A stretch of 64,000 nt of DNA from NCBI RefSeq assembly GCF_009193185.1, contig NZ_VUKF01000015.1, forward strand, positions 1-64,000, read 5' to 3'. This DNA comes from Georgenia thermotolerans. GTDB taxonomy: Bacteria > Actinomycetota > Actinomycetes > Actinomycetales > Actinomycetaceae. Below, piece by piece: positions 43,315 through 52,036 of the stretch; position 1 is the stretch's first letter; every line of letters begins with the position of its first letter. The position numbers were made by a program, and so were the translations under genes. The notes beneath the pieces are model-generated. The model saw only the letters and a program-made list of their open reading frames with translations, was not told the DNA's origin and did no database searches.

Positions 43315-46041
43315 ATGAGGCAGCAGCTGGGCGAGGGCGGCGCCGCCGTGCCCGCGAGCGCCCCGCGCGAGGACTCGCCGCGCCGGCAAGTGCTGCTCGT
43401 CGACGCACCGCAGGCCCGCGTGCGCCGTCCGGCCGACCTCATCGCCCTCATCCTCTCGGCGGTCGGCATCGTCGTCGTGCTCATCCTCGCCGTCTACGCC
43501 AACGCCACCACCCAGGGCGTGACCAAGGACGTGCAGTCGGCCGTCGCCGACGTGCTGCGCCAGGTGCTGCTCGTGCCGGTCACGGTCCTGCAGGGCATCG
43601 TCACGCTCTTCGTGCCGCTGGCCGTCCTGGTCGACCGCCTCATCCGGCGCAGCTGGCGCTCGGCCCTCGAGGCGGCGATCACCGCCGTCGTCGCCGGCCT
43701 GCTCGCCGTCGGCGCGGTGTGGCTGATCGACGCCGTCGGCCCCTCCGCCCTCGTCACCGGCCTGACGATCAGCAACTCCCAGGGGCACACCCACATCGCG
43801 CTCAACCCGTTCGTCGCGGCCATCGCCGGGCTGCTCACGGCCGTGGGCGACCGCTCCCACAACCGCACCCTCGGCTGGTCCTGGATCCTGCTGTGGGTGG
43901 TCCTCGGCCTCGGCGTCGTCCAGGGAGAGCAGACCCTGCCCGGCGCACTCGTCACCGTGCTCCTCGGCCGGTGCGCCGGGCTGGGCATGCGGTACGCCTC
44001 CGGCGTGCTGCACGAGCGGGCCACCGGCGTCACGCTCGTGCGGGGGCTGCGCCGCGCCGGCGTGGACCCGGTGCGGGTCGTGCGGGTCGACCCGCTGCTC
44101 CCCAGCACCCCCGTCCAGGCCTGGACGGTGACGACGTCGGCGCCGATCGGCTACACCGAGAAGCTGCCGGAGGGCGCGGCGCCCGGGGTGGGCGACGCCG
44201 CCGCGGCCGCCGGGCACGAGGAGTACCACTCCTCCCGGCCGGGGCGGGACGCCGACCTCTCCCCCGCCGAGCTGCTCGCCGCGGTCGACCAGGAGGGCGG
44301 GACCGGCGACACGATCGTCCCCGACGTGCTGACCGACCCGCAGCAGATCCTCGCCGAGGTCGCCTCCTCCGCGGCGATCACGCCGGAGAGCGAGGGCACG
44401 CCGCGGCTGTACGCGGTCTGGGACGCGGACGGCCGCCGGCACGACGTCACCGTCCTCGACGGCGACCGGCACGTCGTCGGCTACCTCTCGGGGCTGTGGG
44501 AGAGCATCCGGCTGCGGGGCTTCTCCCGTCATCCGGCCCGGACCCTGCGCGAGGCCGCCGACAGCGCGGCGCTCATGGCCCTGGCCACCCGCGCCGCCGG
44601 GGTGCGCACCCCGGCCCTGATCGGGATCACCGAGGCGCGGGACTCGGTGCTCATGGTCACCGAGCACCTGCCCGGCAGCCGCCCGCTGGACGAGCTCGCC
44701 CCCGAGGAGATCGACGAGGACCTGCTCGACGAGGTCTGGGCGCAGGTGCGGGCGGCGCACGCGCGCGGCATCGCCCACCGCGACCTCCACGCCGGCTCGG
44801 TGGTGGTCGACCGCGACCGGCACGTCTGGCTCGTGAGCTGGGAGAACGGCGAGATCATCTCCACCGAGCTCGCCCGGCGCATCGACTTCGCCCAGCTCCT
44901 CGCCATGCTCGGCATGCTCGTCGGCACCGAGCGGGCCCTCGCCTCCGCCGCCCGGGTGCTCACCCGCGACCAGATGGCGTCCATGGCGCCCCTGCTGCAG
45001 CCGGTGGCGCTGCCCGGCCGCACCCGCGCCGCGGCGAAGGACCACAAGGACCTGCTCGCCAGCCTGCGCGCCGAGCTCGTCGACCTCATCCCGACGGCGG
45101 ACGTCCCGCCGGTCCAGCTCGCCCGGTTCTCGCCGCGCACCGTCATCACGGTCACCGTCGGCGTCGTGGCGCTGTGGGTGCTGTTCGGGTCCCTGAACTT
45201 CCAGCAGGTCGCCGAGTCGGTCCGCGGGGCCTCGGTCGGGTGGATGATCGCCGCGTTCCTGCTCGGGATGACCACGTACGTCGGCTCGGCGATGTCCCTG
45301 GTGGCCTTCACCCCGGAGAAGCTCGGGCTGTGGCGCACCACCCTGGTGCAGATCGCCGCCTCGGTCATCGCCCTGGTGGCGCCGGCCGGGATCGGGCCCG
45401 CGGCGGTCGACCTGCGCTTCCTCACCAAGCAGAAGGTGGCCACCGCGATGGCCGCGGCCACGGTGGGGCTGGTGCAGCTGTCCCGGTTCGTCACCACCGT
45501 GCTGCTGCTCGTCGCCGTCGCCCTGGCCACCGGCTCGGCCGGCACGCTGGGGATGCCGTCGAGCTCGGTGGTCGTCGTCGTCGCCGGCGTCCTGGTGGTC
45601 GTGGGCGTGCTGTTCCTCATCCCGCGCCTGCGCGAGTGGGTGTGGGAGAAGGTCGCGCCGACCCTGCGCCAGGCGTGGCCGCGGCTGGTGTGGGTCGCGT
45701 CGAACCCCCGCCGCCTCCTCGTCGGGATCGCGGGCAACCTCATCCTCACCGCCGGGTACGTCGCCGCGTTCGGCGCCTCGCTCGCCGCGTTCGGTTACCA
45801 GCTGCCGCTGACGTCGCTGGCCATCACCTACCTGGCGTCGAACTCCCTGGGGTCGGTCATCCCCTCCCCCGGCGGCATCGGCCCGGTCGAGGCCGCCCTC
45901 ACCGGTGGGCTGGCGCTGGCCGGCATCCCGGGCGCGACGGCGGTGTCGGTCTCGATCGTCTTCCGCCTGCTGACCTTCTGGCTGTGCGTGCCGCTGGGCT
46001 GGGCGGCCCTGCGGCTGGTGCAGCGCCGCGGCATCCTCTGA
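43315..46041 (+). CDS. Membrane pseudokinase fused to an LPG-synthase-type TM domain
   Basis: A 908-residue three-part membrane protein. Residues 40-230 hold several membrane segments. Residues about 330-590 resemble a lipopolysaccharide-kinase/ABC1-like kinase, but the catalytic loop reads HRDLHAGSVVV (Asn replaced by Ser) and the metal motif is VSWENG instead of a DFG-type sequence, so it is probably a pseudokinase. Residues 600-905 match the lysylphosphatidylglycerol-synthase transmembrane region (AglD/YbhN-like flippase): LVAPAGIGPAAVDLRFL, LASNSLGSVIPSPGGIGPVEA. Lipid translocation or envelope signalling is plausible. TAGACT lies 6 nt before the ATG. Confidence 0.72.
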   Translation: MRQQLGEGGAAVPASAPREDSPRRQVLLVDAPQARVRRPADLIALILSAVGIVVVLILAVYANATTQGVTKDVQSAVADVLRQVLLVPVTVLQGIVTLFVPLAVLVDRLIRRSWRSALEAAITAVVAGLLAVGAVWLIDAVGPSALVTGLTISNSQGHTHIALNPFVAAIAGLLTAVGDRSHNRTLGWSWILLWVVLGLGVVQGEQTLPGALVTVLLGRCAGLGMRYASGVLHERATGVTLVRGLRRAGVDPVRVVRVDPLLPSTPVQAWTVTTSAPIGYTEKLPEGAAPGVGDAAAAAGHEEYHSSRPGRDADLSPAELLAAVDQEGGTGDTIVPDVLTDPQQILAEVASSAAITPESEGTPRLYAVWDADGRRHDVTVLDGDRHVVGYLSGLWESIRLRGFSRHPARTLREAADSAALMALATRAAGVRTPALIGITEARDSVLMVTEHLPGSRPLDELAPEEIDEDLLDEVWAQVRAAHARGIAHRDLHAGSVVVDRDRHVWLVSWENGEIISTELARRIDFAQLLAMLGMLVGTERALASAARVLTRDQMASMAPLLQPVALPGRTRAAAKDHKDLLASLRAELVDLIPTADVPPVQLARFSPRTVITVTVGVVALWVLFGSLNFQQVAESVRGASVGWMIAAFLLGMTTYVGSAMSLVAFTPEKLGLWRTTLVQIAASVIALVAPAGIGPAAVDLRFLTKQKVATAMAAATVGLVQLSRFVTTVLLLVAVALATGSAGTLGMPSSSVVVVVAGVLVVVGVLFLIPRLREWVWEKVAPTLRQAWPRLVWVASNPRRLLVGIAGNLILTAGYVAAFGASLAAFGYQLPLTSLAITYLASNSLGSVIPSPGGIGPVEAALTGGLALAGIPGATAVSVSIVFRLLTFWLCVPLGWAALRLVQRRGIL

Positions 46042-46126
46042 CCCCGACCGGCGCCCCGGGAGCCGGCCGGACCGCTACGTTGGGCCGGGAACGCCCACGA
46101 GGGCCCGGACGAGGGAGTCACCCGGC

Positions 46127-46801
46127 ATGAGTGTCGCCAGCGCGCCGTCCGCGGCGCTCGCGCCGCCCCGGCCGTCCTCGCCCGCCCTGCTCGCCCTGCG
46201 CTGCGTCCTCGCCGTCCTCCTCGCCCTGAGCTGGGCCAACACGCTGCGCCAGCCCGTGGAGCGGCCCCTCGAGCACCTCCTCGCGGACCTGGAGGCGGGA
46301 TCTGTCGCCTCCGTGACGCTGCAACGCCCCGCCGGTCCCGACGCGTCCGGCGGCTTCGTCGTCGCCTGGACGACCACCGGTGGGCACCGCGCCTACGCCA
46401 CCTACGTCGTCCCCGACGCCAGCGTCGAGTCCGGCCCCACCGGCGACGAGCAGGTGCTCGCCGCCGTGGACCGGTCCCCGCGCCCCGTGGCCCTGACCGT
46501 CCAGGACATGCCCATCCTCCCCGACAGCGGCCCGCTCGGCTGGCTCGCCGGGCTGGCCTGCTTCGCGGCTCTCTGCCTGCTCATCGCCGGCCCGCAACCG
46601 CACCTGGCGACGAAGTGGGCCTGGTTCTGGCTCGCCGGGGCCACGCCCCTGTGGATCGCCTTCCTCCTGCTCGAGCCCGTGCCTGCGTGGTCGCGCGCGG
46701 CGCCGGCGCCGCGGCGGCGGCTCACCGGCGGGTGGGCGTTCGTCCTCAGCCTCACCCTCCTGCCGGTCCTGCTCGCCCTGGTGGGACTGCCCCACCGCTG
46801 A
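46127..46801 (+). CDS. Membrane protein of unknown function
   Basis: A 224-residue protein with an N-terminal membrane segment (LLALRCVLAVLLALSWA), an extracytoplasmic stretch of about 110 residues, and three C-terminal hydrophobic segments. No family is recognised. TACGTT lies about 45 nt before the ATG and could be the -10; a clear ribosome-binding site is not seen. It lies 85 nt behind the pseudokinase fusion in the same direction and before a DUF2079 gene. Base composition is normal for the window. Confidence 0.6.
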   Translation: MSVASAPSAALAPPRPSSPALLALRCVLAVLLALSWANTLRQPVERPLEHLLADLEAGSVASVTLQRPAGPDASGGFVVAWTTTGGHRAYATYVVPDASVESGPTGDEQVLAAVDRSPRPVALTVQDMPILPDSGPLGWLAGLACFAALCLLIAGPQPHLATKWAWFWLAGATPLWIAFLLLEPVPAWSRAAPAPRRRLTGGWAFVLSLTLLPVLLALVGLPHR

Positions 46802-46909
46802 CCGCCGCCGTCCCCGCGCCCACCGCGACGCGGGCCGGCACCCCTCGGCGCGGGCGTGGAGGGCGCAGGTACCCTCGGACCGGCGGCCGCGATCGGCGAG
46901 AGGACTTCC

Positions 46910-48448
46910 ATGGCTCGGCTGGAGGCGACCCAGGCCCCGCCGGGGCCGGGCGCCGTGCGGACCCCCGCCGACCGGTGGGTGCCCTGGGCGCTGGCCGGCG
47001 TCGTCGCCGCCCTCTACGCGACCTTCGCGGTGCTGCAGTGGCGGCTGCTCGAGTCCCCGTCGTGGGACCTGGGCATCTTCACCCAGCTCGCCCAGGCCTA
47101 CGCGCACGGCCGGGCCCCGATCGTGACGATCAAGGGCGAGGGGTTCAACCTCCTCGGCGACCACTTCCACCCCCTGCTCGTCGTCCTCGGCCCCGCTTAC
47201 CGGCTCTTCCCCTCCGGGCTGACGCTGCTCGTCCTCCAGGCGCTGCTGCTCGGGCTGTCGGTCGCGCCGGTCGCCGCGGTGGCCCGCGAGCACCTCGGCC
47301 GCCGCCGGGGCACCGTGCTCGGCGTGGCCTACGGCCTGAGCTGGGGCCTGCAGGGCGCCGTGGCGGCGCAGTTCCACGAGATCGCCCTCGCGGTGCCGCT
47401 GCTGGCCTGGTCGCTCGCCGCGTTCGTGCGGCGGCGCTGGTGGGCGTGCGCGGCGTGGGCCGCCCCGCTGGTCTTCGTCAAGGAGGACCTGGGGCTGACC
47501 GTGGCCGTCCTGGGCCTGGTCATCGCGTGGCGGGGCGGGGCGGACCCGGCACCGCCGGGAGCACCCGCCGGGGCCGTCGGGCCGCGCCGGCTCGGTCTCG
47601 GGCTGGCGACGTGGGGGCTCGCGTGGGTGGTCCTCGCGATCGGCGTCATCCTGCCGGCGCTCAACCCGCAGGGGCGCTGGGACTACACCGGGCGGCTCGG
47701 GTCTGGCGAGTCGGGCGGCCTCCTCGACCTCCTCCTCGGCGCGTTCGTCCCGGCGGAGAAGTACCTCACGCTGCTGCTGCTCGTCGGCGTCGCGGGCGTC
47801 GTCGGGCTACGCTCACCGCTGGCCTGGCTCGCCGTGCCCACGCTGGCCTGGCGGTTCCTCGGCAACGTCGAGTACTACTGGGGCTGGCAGTGGCACTACT
47901 CGGCGATCCTCATGCCGGTGGCCGCCCTCGCCCTGGTGGACGCCGTGACGGCGCGCTCCCGGGCGCTCGGCACCGAGACGGTGCGCGCCGCGGGCCCCCC
48001 GCCCTCGCCCGGCCGGGCCGGCGAAGCCCGCCGGCCCGGGCGGCTGGCGTGGCCGACGACGGCGACCCTCGCCGTCGCGGTCTCCCTCGCGACCACGCTC
48101 GTCATGCTGCCGTCGCTGCCGCTCACACGGCTCGCCGACCCCGCGACCTGGCGGCTGCCGGCCCGGCACGACGCCGCCATGGGGGCGCTGGCGGCCGTCG
48201 CCCCGGGCGCCACCGTGGAGACGGACATCTACCTCATGGCCTACCTCGTGCCCCGGGCGCAGGTGTACTGGGTGGGCAACCCCGGCAACCCGGCCCCGGA
48301 CTTCGTCGAGCTCGACTCCTGGCGGCGCACCTGGCCCGACCGCGACATCACCGACGCCGCCGCGTTCGCGGAGGAGCGCCACCCGGGCACGGACTACCGG
48401 CTGGTGTACGACGCGGAGGGCTACCAGGTGGCCCAGCGGGTGCGCTGA
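46910..48448 (+). CDS. DUF2079-family polytopic membrane protein
   Basis: A 512-residue membrane protein with roughly ten hydrophobic segments. The first loop, SWDLGIFTQLAQAYAHG, and GDHFHPLLVVLGPAYRLFPS are characteristic of DUF2079, a GT-C-like family with similarity to mannosyl- and arabinosyltransferases. QFHEIALAVPLLAW and LVFVKEDLGL are further conserved points. It may transfer sugars from polyprenyl donors, but no donor or acceptor is known. GAGAGGA precedes the ATG, and TACCCT about 35 nt upstream may be the -10. Confidence 0.8.
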   Translation: MARLEATQAPPGPGAVRTPADRWVPWALAGVVAALYATFAVLQWRLLESPSWDLGIFTQLAQAYAHGRAPIVTIKGEGFNLLGDHFHPLLVVLGPAYRLFPSGLTLLVLQALLLGLSVAPVAAVAREHLGRRRGTVLGVAYGLSWGLQGAVAAQFHEIALAVPLLAWSLAAFVRRRWWACAAWAAPLVFVKEDLGLTVAVLGLVIAWRGGADPAPPGAPAGAVGPRRLGLGLATWGLAWVVLAIGVILPALNPQGRWDYTGRLGSGESGGLLDLLLGAFVPAEKYLTLLLLVGVAGVVGLRSPLAWLAVPTLAWRFLGNVEYYWGWQWHYSAILMPVAALALVDAVTARSRALGTETVRAAGPPPSPGRAGEARRPGRLAWPTTATLAVAVSLATTLVMLPSLPLTRLADPATWRLPARHDAAMGALAAVAPGATVETDIYLMAYLVPRAQVYWVGNPGNPAPDFVELDSWRRTWPDRDITDAAAFAEERHPGTDYRLVYDAEGYQVAQRVR

Positions 48449-48490
48449 CCCGGCGGCCGAGGGCCTGCGAGGGCGCCTCGTCCGGTGGCT

Positions 48491-48496
48491 TACGGT
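48491..48496 (+). promoter_or_regulatory. -10 element TACGGT, leaderless start
   Basis: TACGGT ends exactly 6 nt before the copC-like ATG. Confidence 0.5.
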
Positions 48497-48502
48497 GGGC
48501 GT

Positions 48503-49096
48503 ATGTCCCTCCGTCGTCCCCGCGTGCCCGCCGTGCTCGCCGCCCTGCTGGTGGGCCTCCTCGCCCTCGTCGCCGCCCCGGCCCAGGCGCACGACGTGCT
48601 CCTGAACACCTCGCCCGCCGCCGACCAGACGCTCGGCGAGCGGCCCAGCGAGATCAGCCTGACCTTCAACAACGACCTGCTCGACAGCACCCAGGCGGTC
48701 GTCGTGACCGACGCCGGCGGGCAGAAGGTGGCCGAGGTCCCCGGCGTCGTCGCCGGCCCCACCGCGACCTTCGCCCTGCCCACGCCGCTCGGAGACGGGA
48801 GCTACGAGGTCACCTGGTCGGTCGTCTCCTCCGACGGGCACCGGATCGACGGCAAGTACGGCTTCTCCGTGGCGGGTACCGGCGCGGCGGAGCCGACCGC
48901 GGCGCCCGGCGCCGCGGCGTCGCCCAGCCCGAGCGAGGGCGCCGTCGTCACCACCCCCCAGCCCACCACCCAGCCGCAGCAGGGCGAGAACCAGAGCCAG
49001 GGCGGCTTCCCGGTGTGGGTCGCCGTCGTCCTCGCGATCGGCGTGGCCGGCGGGGTCATCGCGCTGGCCGTACGCAACTGGCCGCGGAAGGGCTGA
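48503..49096 (+). CDS. CopC-domain exported copper-binding protein, membrane-anchored
   Basis: A 197-residue secreted protein. The Sec signal ends in PAQA, so the mature N-terminus is His-Asp, the first Cu(II) ligand of CopC proteins; the second His is in SSDGHRIDGKY. The beta-sandwich spans about residues 33-130. A Ser/Pro/Gln linker leads to a C-terminal membrane segment (VWVAVVLAIGVAGGVIALAV) and a basic stop-transfer. It differs from YcnJ proteins in lacking the CopD domain. The csoR-copZ-copA operon is 8 kb away and no CsoR-like box is seen here. It converges on the gluconokinase gene. Confidence 0.88.
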   Translation: MSLRRPRVPAVLAALLVGLLALVAAPAQAHDVLLNTSPAADQTLGERPSEISLTFNNDLLDSTQAVVVTDAGGQKVAEVPGVVAGPTATFALPTPLGDGSYEVTWSVVSSDGHRIDGKYGFSVAGTGAAEPTAAPGAAASPSPSEGAVVTTPQPTTQPQQGENQSQGGFPVWVAVVLAIGVAGGVIALAVRNWPRKG

Positions 49097-49127
49097 GCCA
49101 CCGCCGCGCCCGAGGCACCCGAAGCAC

Positions 49128-49165
49128 CGACGGCCGCGATCTCGTCACCGAGATCGCGGCCGTCG
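49128..49165. terminator. Perfect 17-bp bidirectional terminator
   Basis: The arms 49128-49144 and 49149-49165 are exact complements around a TCAC loop, centred between the copC-like and gluconokinase stop codons. This is the strongest terminator in the window. Confidence 0.85.
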
Positions 49166-49180
49166 ACGTCGTGGAGCGGC

Positions 49181-49735
49181 TCAGTAGTCCTTGAGCTGGC
49201 CCAGCACCTCGGCGAGGATCTCGGGCGGCGTGCCGCCGGAGGTGATCTTGAAGCCGGCCTCGTCGTCCCCGAGCTCCTCGAGGGTGGCGACCTGGGAGTC
49301 CAGCAGGCTCGCGGGCATGTAGTGGCCCTTGCGGGAGGCGAGCCGCTCGGCGGTGAGGTCGACCGGCGGGGCCATGTGCACGAAGACCGTGCTGCCCTCC
49401 GCGCCGCGCAGCACGTCGCGGTAGCGCCGCTTCAGCGCCGAGCAGGTCACCACGGTGGACCGGCCGGCGCGGGCCTCGGCGGTCATCCAGTCCTGGATGG
49501 ACTGCAGCCAGGGGGCGCGGTCGTCGTCGTTCAGCGGGGTCCCGGAGTGCATCTTGTCCCGGTTGGCCTGGCTGTGGAACTCGTCGCCCTCGGCGAAGAC
49601 GTAGCCGAGCTTGCCGGCGAGCATCATCGCCAGCGTCGTCTTGCCGCCGCCGGAGACGCCCATGACGACGACGTGGCGCGGCCCCCGCGAGCGCTTGGGC
49701 AGCGGGGAGAGCTCGGAGGCGGGGATCTGGGTCAT
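49181..49735 (-). CDS. gntK: Gluconokinase
   Basis: A 184-residue GntK-type P-loop kinase that phosphorylates gluconate to 6-phosphogluconate. Walker A is VMGVSGGGKTTLA, then FAEGDEFHSQANRDKMHSGTPLNDDDRAPWL (family signature), TCSALKRRYRDVLR, and ASRKGHYMPASLLDSQ. The start at MTQIPASE is supported by a GAGGAG upstream; the longer frame has no counterpart in the family. No gluconate transporter or regulator is adjacent. Confidence 0.93.
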   Translation of the reverse strand: MTQIPASELSPLPKRSRGPRHVVVMGVSGGGKTTLAMMLAGKLGYVFAEGDEFHSQANRDKMHSGTPLNDDDRAPWLQSIQDWMTAEARAGRSTVVTCSALKRRYRDVLRGAEGSTVFVHMAPPVDLTAERLASRKGHYMPASLLDSQVATLEELGDDEAGFKITSGGTPPEILAEVLGQLKDY

Positions 49736-50042
49736 GACGGAAGGCTCCTCAGGACTGGGCTGAACGGACGGTATCCAAGCGCCGAGGTCACGCTCCACGA
49801 CTTGCCAGCAGTTGCCGCTCGTCCACGCAGCGAAATGGATCACACCCCATGGGTCACACCCGTCACCGTGCTGCCCGCTCATCGGTCAGCCGTCACCGAA
49901 TCAGGTGGGTGCGGTGTCGCGCAAGCCGGTCGTATCGTTGAGGCGCGCGTTCGCACCGCGGCGTCACACGCGCCGGTGTGGCTCCTGCGCGGCCCCGAAC
50001 GCTGACCCCACGAGGCACGGCGACCCACATCGGGAGATCTCC

Positions 50043-50330
50043 ATGGATGTCGTGATCAGGCACTACAAGGGCGCCTCCGAGCTCATCGACGAGCTGGTGC
50101 GCCGATCGGACGAGGTCGAGCAGCTGATTCGCGGGGTCCCGGGCTTCGTCGCCTACCACCTCGTGAAGACCGCCGACGGCGGCTTCAGCGTCAGCGTCTA
50201 TCAGGACGCCTCCGGCACCCAGGAGTCGGTCAAGGCGGCCGCCGACTACATCGCGACGAACGTGCCGCAACTGAGTGTCTCCCCGCCCGAAGTCATCCAG
50301 GGGACGTCGGTCATCTCGTTCTCCGCGTGA
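50043..50330 (+). CDS. Small alpha/beta-barrel (monooxygenase-like) protein
   Basis: A 95-residue protein whose pattern (VVIRHYKGASELIDELVRRSDEVEQLIRGVPGFVAYHLVKTADGGFSVSVYQD split around a helix) resembles ferredoxin-like dimeric alpha/beta-barrel proteins such as ABM monooxygenases and stress-responsive barrels. No catalytic motif can be assigned. GGGAGAT precedes the ATG, and TATCGT about 110 nt upstream is a possible -10. It is a single gene between the divergent gluconokinase and the DUF488 gene. Confidence 0.6.
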   Translation: MDVVIRHYKGASELIDELVRRSDEVEQLIRGVPGFVAYHLVKTADGGFSVSVYQDASGTQESVKAAADYIATNVPQLSVSPPEVIQGTSVISFSA

Positions 50331-50394
50331 CCGCTGCGTCATCCCGCGCCACCCCGACCGGTGGCGCCGCGGCTGCCGGCCCGGCACCGGCGCC

Positions 50395-50400
50395 TAGGGT
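50395..50400 (+). promoter_or_regulatory. -10 element TAGGGT, leaderless start
   Basis: TAGGGT ends exactly 6 nt before the DUF488 GTG. Confidence 0.5.
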
Positions 50401-50406
50401 GAGGCC

Positions 50407-50973
50407 GTGCCGACCTCTCGCGAGCCAGTCCTGCTCACCGTGGGGCACGGCGGCCTCGACCGCACAGCCCTGACCGCGCTGCTGCGCTCGGCGTTCGTGG
50501 CCGAGGTGGTCGACGTGCGCCGCTTCCCCGGCTCGCGGACCAACCCCGACGTCCGCCGCGAGGCGCTGGAGGCCTGGCTGCCGGCGGCGGGGATCGGCTA
50601 CCGGTGGGAGCCGCGCCTCGGCGGCCGGCGGCACCTGCGCCGCGAGGACCCCTCTCCCGACACCTGGTGGGAGGTCGACGCGTTCCGCGCCTACGCGGGG
50701 TGGACGCGCACGGAGGACTTCCGGGCGGCCTTCCGGGACCTGCTGACCGACGCGGCGCAGCGGCGCGTGGCCGTCATGTGCTCGGAGACGGTGTGGTGGC
50801 GCTGCCACCGCCGGCTCATCTCCGACGTCGCGGTCCTCGCCCACGGCGCCGAGGTGTGGCACCTCATGCCCGACGCCGCCCGCCGGGCCCACGTCGTCGC
50901 CGCGGGCGCCCGCCTGGCCGGGCCCGAGGAGGTCGTCTGGGACCGTCCGCGCGAGGAGGCGCCGTCGCCGTAG
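50407..50973 (+). CDS. DUF488-family protein
   Basis: A 188-residue DUF488 protein: LTVGHGGLD near the start, VVDVRRFPGSRTNPDVRREALEAWLPAAGIGY, then RVAVMCSETVWWRCHRRLISDVAVL with the conserved Cys and Trp-Arg-Cys-His. The family is often near DNA-repair or stress genes, and its biochemical role is unsettled. TAGGGT ends 6 nt before the GTG, and no ribosome-binding site is present. A weak 6-bp dyad (50979-51000) separates it from the convergent oxidoreductase gene. Confidence 0.87.
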   Translation: MPTSREPVLLTVGHGGLDRTALTALLRSAFVAEVVDVRRFPGSRTNPDVRREALEAWLPAAGIGYRWEPRLGGRRHLRREDPSPDTWWEVDAFRAYAGWTRTEDFRAAFRDLLTDAAQRRVAVMCSETVWWRCHRRLISDVAVLAHGAEVWHLMPDAARRAHVVAAGARLAGPEEVVWDRPREEAPSP

Positions 50974-51002
50974 GCGCGGCGGCCGTCCCACGCGGGCCGC
51001 GA

Positions 51003-52019
51003 TCAGAACGCGATGCCGTGCTCGGCGCGGTAGACGGCGAGCACGGTGTCGACGAACCGGGCCGTGCGCAGCGCACTCGCGCCCGTGCTCGGGCAGGTGC
51101 CGTGCCCGGTGAGCTCGTCGACCACCGTCTGGATGAGCGGCTGCTGGACCACCTCGGGGTAGGGCGCCTCGATGCGGCGCTCGCCGTCGGCGGTGCGCAG
51201 CACGAGCGGCTCGGTGCCGAAGGAGGAGAAGGTCAGCGACCCGGCGCTGCCGACGATCTCGACCTCGTCGCGCTGCTCCGCGACGTCGAAGGCCCACAGC
51301 CCCACGCCCTGCACCCCGGAGGTGAAGACGAAGGCGGCCGCGACGGTGTCCTCGGCGGGGTAGCGGCCGGCATGGTTGAAGGCGGCGCCGCTGACGGCGC
51401 CGATCGGGCCGAGGAGGTGGTCGAGCAGGTCCAGGGTGTGCGAGCCGAGGTCGACGAACAGCCCGCCCCCGGAGACCTCCGGCTGGACCCGCCAGGGCAG
51501 GTGGCCGGGCTCCCACATGCCCGGCACGCCCTGGGTGCGCACGCTGACCGCGTGGGGCGTGCCGATGGCGCCGTCGTCCAGGAGCCGCTTGACCGTGACG
51601 AACCGGGGCATGGCGCGGCGGTAGTACGCCACGAACAGCGGCACCCCGGCCCGCTCGCAGGCGGCGATCATCTCCTCGCACTCCGCGGCGGTGCGGGCCA
51701 TCGGCTTCTCGACGTAGACCGGCTTGCCCGCCGCGGCCACCTTCAGGGTGAGGTCGCGGTGACTGTCCGGCGGGGTGGCGATGTAGACGGCGTCGACGTC
51801 GGGGTCGTTGATCAGCGCGTCGGCGTCGTCGTACCAGCGCGGCACCCCGTGCCGCCGGGCGTAGTCCTCGGCCTTCGCGCCGTCGCGGCGCATGACGGCG
51901 ACGAGCTCGGACCGCTCGGCGCGCTGGAGCCCGGGCCCGCTCTTGCGCTCGGTGACGTCGCCGACGCCGAGGATGCCCCAGCGGACGGTCTGGGATGGGG
52001 TGTGTCTGGAGCGGCGCAT
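51003..52019 (-). CDS. Gfo/Idh/MocA-family oxidoreductase
   Basis: A 338-residue NAD(P)-dependent sugar or inositol dehydrogenase-like enzyme. The Rossmann motif is WGILGVGDVTERKSG, followed by the family landmarks VYIATPPDSH and VYVEKPMARTAAECEEM (catalytic Lys in EKP). The C-terminal alpha/beta domain starts near residue 130. GGLFVDLGSHTLDLLDHLLG holds the active-site His. Substrate is unknown. TAGTTT ends 6 nt before the ATG, so the start is probably leaderless. It lies behind the histidine-phosphatase gene, with only 17 nt between them. Confidence 0.87.
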   Translation of the reverse strand: MRRSRHTPSQTVRWGILGVGDVTERKSGPGLQRAERSELVAVMRRDGAKAEDYARRHGVPRWYDDADALINDPDVDAVYIATPPDSHRDLTLKVAAAGKPVYVEKPMARTAAECEEMIAACERAGVPLFVAYYRRAMPRFVTVKRLLDDGAIGTPHAVSVRTQGVPGMWEPGHLPWRVQPEVSGGGLFVDLGSHTLDLLDHLLGPIGAVSGAAFNHAGRYPAEDTVAAAFVFTSGVQGVGLWAFDVAEQRDEVEIVGSAGSLTFSSFGTEPLVLRTADGERRIEAPYPEVVQQPLIQTVVDELTGHGTCPSTGASALRTARFVDTVLAVYRAEHGIAF

Positions 52020-52025
52020 GCCCCG

Positions 52026-52031
52026 AAACTA
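52026..52031 (-). promoter_or_regulatory. -10 element TAGTTT, leaderless start
   Basis: On the minus strand TAGTTT ends exactly 6 nt before the oxidoreductase ATG. It lies between that gene and the upstream phosphatase stop. Confidence 0.5.
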
Positions 52032-52036
52032 CCGGG

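Noticed and set aside
41685-46130. A 1481-codon open frame on the plus strand across the CPBP, HdeD and fusion genes
   Set aside because: It runs through well-supported genes in another phase, is extremely Arg/Ala/Gly-rich, and shows no domain. It is a GC-rich shadow frame.
50979-51000. A terminator between the DUF488 and oxidoreductase genes
   Set aside because: Only a 6-bp GC stem with a 10-nt loop is present, which is not distinguishable from background in DNA this GC-rich.
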